A stretch of 64,000 nucleotides of DNA, taken from NCBI RefSeq assembly GCF_014851395.1, contig NW_024040152.1, positions 22,553,144-22,617,143 on the forward strand, read 5' to 3'. Every line of letters begins with the position of its first letter. Positions within the stretch are counted from its first letter, which is position 1. The notes beneath the pieces were generated by a model, which made no database searches, had not been told where the DNA came from, and was given only the letters and a program-made list of their open reading frames with translations. This DNA is from Micropterus salmoides. Taxonomy: Eukaryota > Chordata > Actinopteri > Centrarchiformes > Centrarchidae. Below, piece after piece: positions 58,315 through 64,000 of this stretch. A program made the translations under genes and the position numbers.

Positions 58315-60235
58315 CTATTTAAAAGAACTGACAGTTTCAGCAGACCTGCAGTTATCTGGGAGTTTGTACCAAATATACGGAGCATAATAACTGAAAGCTG
58401 CTTCTCCTTGTTTAGTTTTGACTCTGGGGACAGAAAGCAGACCTGCCCCAGACGACCTGAGAGGTCTGGATGGTTCATAATGAAGCAGAAGATCAGAAAT
58501 GTGTTTTGGCCCTAAACCATTTAGTGCTTTATAAACTAACAGCAGGATTTTGAAATCAATTCTTTGAAATACAGGAAGCCAATTTAAAGACCTCAGAACT
58601 GGAGTGATGTGATCCACTTTTTTGGTCTTAGTACGGACTCGAGCAGCAGCCTTCTGAATCAGCTGCAGCTGCCTGATGGATTTCTTAGGGAGCCCTGTAA
58701 GGACACTGTTACAGTAGTTGAGTCGACTGAAGATAAATGCATGGATAAGTTTTTCCTTGCTGAGACATAAGTCCTTTAATCCTTGATATATTCTTCAGGT
58801 GATAGTAGGCTGACTTTGTAATTGTCTTAATGTGGCTCCTCAAATTCAGGTCTGAGTCCACGACTACACCAAGATTTCTGGCTTGATTTGTGGTTCTTAA
58901 CATTACAGATTGAAGCTGAGCACTGACTTTCAATCGTTCCTCCCTGGTTCCAAAAACAATAACTTCAGTTTTATCTTTATCGTTTAATTGAAGAAAATTC
59001 TGGCACATCTATCCGTTGACCTGTTCAATACAGTTACTCAGCACTTGTGTGGGATCATAGTGCCCTGGTGAAATGGTTATGTAAATCTGTGTGTCATCTG
59101 CATAATTATGGTAACATATTTTGTTGTTTTTCATAATCTGAGCCAGTGGAAGCATGTCAATGTTAAACAAAAGAGGTCCCAGAATGGAGCCTTGGGGAAC
59201 TCCACATGTCATTTTTGTCAGCTCAGATGTGTAATTACCTATAGACACAAAGTAATCCCTGTAGTTTAAGTAGGATTTAAACCAGTTTAGTACTGTCCCA
59301 GAAAGTCCAAACCAGTTTTCAAGTCTGTCTAGTAATATGTTGTGGTCGACTGTGTCGAATGCAGCACTGAGATCCAGTAATACTAAGACTGAAATTCTGC
59401 CACTGTCAGTGTTTAAATGGATGTCATTGAATCCCTTAACAAGAGCTGTCTCAGTGCTGTGGTATGGTCGAACAGTTATTTAGTGCCAAGGAAGCACTAA
59501 GCTGTTGAAAAACAGCCTTTTCAATGATTTTACTTAAAAGTGGGAGATTTGATATGGGCCTATAATTGCTCATTAGTGACCTGTCTAGATTGCTCTTTTT
59601 TAAGAGTGGCTTAATGACTGCAGTTTTCAGGGCCTGTGGGAAAAACCCTGAGAGGAGAGACATGTTGAAAATTTGTAGTAGATCTGAGGCCATGCATTTA
59701 GATACGTTTTTGAAACAACCTGTTGGCAGAATATCAAGGCAGCATGAAGAGGATTTCAGATGTTGTATTATGTCCCTCAGGTTTTTATGGTTAATAGAAT
59801 CAAATTGTCTCATGCTATATGAATTGTTTTTAAGTGGACACAGGGACAAGACATATCCTGTACCTGATATGTAGGCCCTGATTGCTTTTCTAATTGTTTG
59901 AATTTTGTCTGTGAAGAAGGAGGCAAATTCATTGCAGGCCCTGGTGGACACTCCTGTGTCTGGAAGTTCAGAGACTACAGACACAGGAGGGTTGGTTAGC
60001 CTGTCGACAGTAGCAAACAGGGCACGTGCATTATTAGTGTTTTTGGTGATGATGTCAGAGAAGAAGGACCGCCTTGCATTTCTCAGTTCTAAATTATAAA
60101 TGCGAAGTCTCTCTTTATAGATGTCATAATGAACCTGCGTTCAGCTTTTCGACACTCTCTTTTTTGAGTTCTAACCAACGTGGCACTTCTCCATGGAGAT
60201 CTTCTCTTACCAGAGACCACCTTCACCTTGACCAG
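58315..60235 (-). pseudogene. LINE reverse transcriptase (ORF2) remnant
   Basis: RNA-dependent DNA polymerase of a non-LTR retrotransposon, broken into frame segments. Reading on the minus strand: a linker with NARRSFFSDIITKNTNNARAL and FASFFTDKIQTIRKAI; RT entry with VIKPLLKK and SNYRPISNLPLLSKIIEK; motif A with LLDLSAAFDTVDHN (about 59360); the GVPQGSILGPLLF motif (about 59205); the catalytic YADDTQIY motif (about 59095); KTEVIVFG; and the C-terminal block DHITPVLRSLNWLPVFQRIDFKILL ending near SAETVSSFK (58315). Frames change at about 59455, 59008 and 58620, and upstream of 59984. The endonuclease part is absent (5' truncation). L2/CR1-clade assignment rests on these motifs. Confidence 0.85.
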
Positions 60236-61008
60236 ATATGTCGAGCAGTGTGATCAACTTGTAAGATTCATCTGGCTAAAATTGAGTGGCAAAAATCACC
60301 TGTGGCAAATGGTACCATGAAGTAGTTGTTTTTTACCTGACGTGATAACATGTCAGACGTGATAACACCTCAGAAAATTATTTAAACATTAACAACCCTA
60401 TTCTTTTGCATGTTGCTGTGGCCATGTAGATGCATACGGTGTTTAGCTATGACTTGAGATGATGAAGGAGGGAGAGAGTGTGGAATGACCAGGCGAAAAA
60501 CTAGGATTGGAAAGGAGAGGAGGAGAGTGGAGAGCTTTCATGAGTAAAACTACTCCTCTTTCCTTCATACATCTCATTCTTCATCGCTCCATCGCTCTTA
60601 TTTCACTCCAGCTGTCCCTCCTACCCTGCTTCATCCTCGCTTCCTGCCTGGCTGGCTGGCAGCACTATAAATAAATTGAGCTAGATGTATGATCAGAAAT
60701 GGATTTATCTGTCTGACGTGCTCCCTGCAACAATTTCCAGGGCAATATGTAACTGTTTGAAGTCTGAGGCGGTGTGAAGTGGTGGCTAACACAATCTTAT
60801 CAAACCAGAGAGGGCTGGCTGGAGAATCGAAGCAGGCCTCCCCGGTCTGTTGGATATTATTCACTCTGATGGTTTCAAGTGCTTTATCAGCATGCCAGAA
60901 ATACTGAGTAACTGAGTAAAGCCTGTTTCTGTATCTTTCTTTGCCTTTGCACATACACGTTCTTGCACTTAAACACGTAAATACATGTTTGCATGAGTTG
61001 CCCTGTTT

Positions 61009-61068
<60 letters not shown>

Positions 61069-61931
61069 AAATGGACTCCTACACCCCTGTAGATACACTT
61101 TTTTATGTACTTGCCTGTCCATTAAGCTTCCTAAAACAGGCAGGCGTAGACAGAATTGGACTGGACATACAATCACAGACACACTGCCTGTCAACCTCCT
61201 ACAGCCACAGTCACACACACACACATTGGATTGGGCCCAGCGCCTGCCATCTGCGTGTGTTTGTATGTTGGCCTATTGTACCAGGGAATGTGTTATATTA
61301 ATGTGTGAAAGTGAATGAATGGGTGTTGAAATGAGTCTTTTGATATTTGGAAAGTACAGAAGGTCAGGCTGTTACATGCTGTCAGGGCCAACGTTGTTTC
61401 TTTGAAGAAAGTTTAGACTGAAGTTTGTACTCAAAGTGCATTTTGGACTTAAATCACTGAGAGCTTTGGAAGCCAAAACGATTTTTTTAAAACTTTATTT
61501 TGATGTGAATTGTACATGGTTTGATTCAAACAGGAAAAGCAGAAGAAGACCCTTACCTGTACAATACAATCATTCTTGTTGGCTTGATGTTGTTGTCGCT
61601 TCTTTATAAACACAAAAAAGTGTTCCATTGTGTAACATATTCCATTATGGTTTTGTTGAGTATTCAGAGGCTTTCAATGGCAAGGTATTCATCATGGTGA
61701 AGAAATTAAAAGGTTTAAGAACATGCAAGATTTGTTAAAACATTGACTTCCTCAAAGGGGCAGCTCCGTAATATTACTTCATCCAGGGCAGCCAGCTGCA
61801 TATCGGCGCAATCCTCCCGGAAAAAATGCAGTGGCTATAGGCAGGGCAGGGAGACAGCTATGTATATGATATTAGTGAAAAAGTAGTGAGAGAGGCTTTG
61901 TTTGGGGGTGAAGGGGGGTAATAATTATCAA
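60236..61931. other. Non-coding DNA
   Basis: No gene. The longest open frame (60631-61224, minus) runs through the (AC)28 microsatellite and shows no domain. A (CA)n run of about 12 bases lies near 61213. Confidence 0.55.
61011..61066. repeat. (AC)28 microsatellite
   Basis: A 56-base uninterrupted AC run, one of the longest pure dinucleotide tracts in the window. Confidence 0.95.
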
Positions 61932-61967
61932 CGCGGACCGCCACATATTATTCTGTGGGAAACACTG
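61932..61967 (-). mobile_element. hAT end of the CAGTGTTTCCCACAGA type
   Basis: Reverse-complemented it reads CAGTGTTTCCCACAGAATAA, then TATGTGGCGGTCCGC, the same end as in the element at 47162-48143. The matching left end was not found, so this is a fragment or an element with a lost end. Confidence 0.6.
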
Positions 61968-61969
61968 GA

Positions 61970-62064
61970 AAGTAATAAAGTAGTAAAGTAATAATATTAC
62001 TTTTTTAAGGAGTAATAAGTAACTAGTAATATATTACAGTTTCTCAGTAACTTGCCCAACACTG
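61970..62064 (-). mobile_element. hAT end of the CAGTGTTGGGCAAGTTACT type
   Basis: Reverse-complemented it begins CAGTGTTGGGCAAGTTACTG and continues with AGTAATATATTACTAGTTACTTATTACTCC, a familiar fish hAT terminus rich in AGTAA repeats. The rest of the element is missing. Confidence 0.6.
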
Positions 62065-62820
62065 ATCACGGTACATTTACTGCATTATGCAAACGTGCTA
62101 CAGCGTTAGCTTGCCTGCTGCTTTCAGTAACTATCTTTACTATCTGTGAATCTGTCTCCGGAGGCTCAGCAATGTCAGCACAGCTAAATGTATTGGATGA
62201 TAATGAAACGGTTAGTGAGCTGGAGTGAATATTATAACGAGATTGTGTCACACTTTCTAACAGATAGACCTCAGTAAGTAACTTTACTGTAGAGTTAGTG
62301 GATGGCTCTTCCTCTGTGTTGTTGTCGCTGTGAAGTTGCAGTGTTGTATATTATGTGGGTTATGTTAGTTACAGTGACGGAAAGGTGGAGAAGCTGTGTA
62401 CCTGAGAATTGGTAAAACCACAATAAACCTAAACTGAACGTTACGAAGCAAATAGCGGCAGGTCTGAGCTACTGTAGCGTTAGCTGGCTGCTCCTGGCTG
62501 TATCACTATAGGCTAACGTTAGTAAACAAATTGCCCCACATTTGCTTTTTACTGTTACATCCTTTCTTGCAGGCTAAATCAACAGTGGTACACAGGATAG
62601 TAACATAGTTGCGTTAGTTGACGAAGTAATGTGGAAAGCGATATAACTTTACTGCTCGGCGTTAGCCGGCGAGCTAACGTGACTTTCTCTGTGTTTCTCC
62701 AGCTTTACTAATGCTCACTTTGTTCTTACTCGACATCATCTGAACCTGTTTGGTCTGATGGACTGAAGCACATAAAACTTTATTGTTGTTTTGTATCCTT
62801 TCGTGGAGCCTGTGTTTTGC
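62065..62820 (-). mobile_element. Inverted copy C of the TTAA-family repeat (partial)
   Basis: In reverse complement this follows 49130-49800 closely: CAAAACACAGGCTCCACG-AAGGATACAAAACAACAATAAA at the right, then GTTCAGATGATGTCGAGTAAGAACAAAGTGA, CAGCCAGCTAACGCTACAGTAGCTCAGACCTGC, and GAGCCTCCGGAGACAGATTCACAGATAGTAAAGATAGTTAC at the left. Neither TTAA terminus is present. It is cut by the hAT end on one side and the LINE tail on the other. Its similarity to copy B is much higher than that of copy A. Confidence 0.75.
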
Positions 62821-63055
62821 TATTCATGTCATCATGAATACTGTAATTTGATTATGGTGGTCTGTCCTGAACACACGGCATCAATTGCATGTCTGTCCTG
62901 GGAGGGGGATCCCTCCTCTGTTGCTTTTCATGAGGTTTCTTCCATTTTTTCACTGTTAAAGGGTTGTTTTTTGGGAAGTTTGCTGACATTTGCTGACCCC
63001 TGAGGCAAATTTGTGATGATGGGCTATATAAATAAAATTTAATTGACTTGATTAG
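62821..63055 (+). mobile_element. LINE (L2-like) 3' end
   Basis: Contains TGTCCTGGGAGGGGGATCCCTCCTCTGTTGCTTTTCATGAGGTTTCTTCC, TTAAAGGGTTGTTTTTTGGGAAGTTT and GAGGCAAATTTGTGATGATGGGCTATATAAATAAAATTTAATTGA, the ordered blocks of a very common fish LINE 3' UTR. No coding part is attached. Confidence 0.7.
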
Positions 63056-64000
63056 TTTAATCAATTCTAGAGTCTTTATCAAACACTAACACGTGCATGG
63101 TTTGAAAGCATTCATAGCTAAATGCATTTTCATTTGAATTAAACTTAAAACCTCTAGTATGCGGTGACCTTGTTCCAACAAAATTGCTATCTTACTTAAT
63201 TGCCACATTGACTGTTTGCTGTCTTGAATTTTCAGTACTGGTATGTGAAATGTGTGTCCTCCAGTCTATTCCATGAGAATAAAAATATATTCGCTATGAT
63301 TAAAAGGTAACAAATAAATTGTTGAGGAAAGGTGGACTTCAACTATAATGTAATGTTTTGTTAAATACATTTTTTTCTCTTTCTCTGAAGAAAGTTTATG
63401 TTTCAAATTTAAATCTTTCAGAGCACAGGTGCAATTTCTACAGATTCCTTAGGTCAAAGTTCTGTGAGTATGAACTCATGAGCTCAGACGAACACAGATA
63501 CAGATAACACATAAGTAGATTGTCCCTGTGTTACAATAGTTGTTAGGCTAGTTTAACTTTAAATGTAAAGTCAGTATGTTTATTTTAATCACATTTAATC
63601 AGAATAGATTAAAGTCAGTTAAGGTTGACAGTGATGGTGACTCCTGCATGGGAAAAAACTGATCACATCCACATGTTGCCTTATGAACAGGTACATGTAC
63701 AAGTTCAAAGTTCAAAGGTTAAAACACATATATATTTGCAAGAAAGACTACCATATTGCACATGTATTGTGCACTGAACCAAAAGGCCAAATTCTTCACT
63801 CCTTTTTTCTATGAATGCTGATAAAACCTGTACAGTATAAACCCCTGTAGCGCATGCACAATGTGCCAAAAGAAAAAAAGCTTTAAGAGGCTCTTGAGGC
63901 CACTTGTGATTTAAAGAGATGACTAGGTTAAAGTCAAAATCCTTAAATGATCACATCAATATATTTTCTTTCTCCACTTTACCGTAGCTTTCTATTCTTT
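63056..64000. other. Non-coding DNA
   Basis: AT-rich unique sequence. I see no gene or repeat in it. Confidence 0.55.

Larger units (their letters stand above)
57493..60235 (-). mobile_element. 5'-truncated L2/CR1-like LINE
   Basis: A minus-strand non-LTR retrotransposon with reverse transcriptase and C-terminal sequence at 58315-60235 and a 3' UTR leading to an (AAT)n tail at 57493-57525, as L2-type elements end in short tandem repeats. The 3' UTR contains the TTTATTTGTATGGCACATTTCAAC-AAGTGCTTTACATAAAA block common at fish LINE ends. A 21-base string (TAAAAGTTACAGTGCAGTGT plus A) occurs at 57781-57801 and again at 58244-58264, with similar flanks, so part of the UTR is duplicated or an insertion lies between. 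The endonuclease domain is missing. Confidence 0.8.

Noticed and set aside
60631..61224. A 197-codon minus-strand frame
   Set aside because: The frame spans the (AC)28 run and shows no recognisable domain or conserved composition.
1..64000. tRNA, tRNA-derived SINE, rRNA or microRNA genes
   Set aside because: No A/B-box pair with a cloverleaf, no rRNA blocks and no convincing precursor hairpin in unique sequence was found by eye.

Overview
The window looks like teleost (ray-finned fish) nuclear DNA. It is AT-rich, dense in (AC)n/(GT)n microsatellites, and packed with repeats typical of fish genomes: Tc1 transposons with long IR/DR terminal repeats, hAT derivatives with 8-bp target duplications, TTAA-flanked elements, and LINE tails. 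I found no convincing host protein-coding exon, rRNA, tRNA or CRISPR. The stretch is best read as intergenic or deep-intronic DNA in which every recognisable coding sequence belongs to a transposon and is broken. Family names come from protein motifs and my general knowledge of repeats, since no database could be searched.

Layout. 1-12.6 kb is mostly unique DNA with microsatellites, one degraded repeat (4.86-5.62 kb), a LINE tail (9.9-10.26 kb) and a duplicated, possibly conserved non-coding motif (8.45 and 8.86 kb). 12.6-14.56 kb is a retroelement fragment split by a 1.56-kb hAT. 18.77-20.95 kb is a LINE tail split by a 1.40-kb hAT. 21.5-23.2 kb and 27.9-29.6 kb are two nearly complete Tc1-like elements with lightly damaged transposases on the minus strand. 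Between them lie a palindromic element (23.7-24.1 kb) and a composite repeat (24.35-26.99 kb). 33.06-34.06 kb and 35.6-36.08 kb hold short non-autonomous DNA elements. 36-44 kb is microsatellite-rich unique DNA.

The most interesting part is 46.9-55.4 kb. There a stack of nested hAT-like elements encloses a small THAP-domain fragment. Next to it a TTAA-flanked repeat (48.87-55.41 kb) has been split by a 5,182-bp DNA transposon (49,872-55,053). That transposon has matching terminal inverted repeats, a perfect 6-bp target duplication (AGTTTA) and 21-bp subterminal repeats. It carries two convergent genes: a plus-strand SAM-like plus HECT ubiquitin-ligase-like gene, and a minus-strand integrase-like DDE transposase with a visible intron. 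Both are pseudogenes here. A mobile element pairing an integrase-type transposase with a HECT ligase is the best candidate for an unusual system in this window.

57.49-60.24 kb is a 5'-truncated L2/CR1-like LINE on the minus strand, ending in (AAT)n. 61.9-63.06 kb is a patchwork of hAT ends, an inverted copy of the TTAA-family repeat and another LINE tail. Several nested insertions give a relative order: the 5.18-kb transposon is younger than the TTAA element it splits, and the hATs at 12.9 and 19.4 kb are younger than the LINE copies they interrupt.
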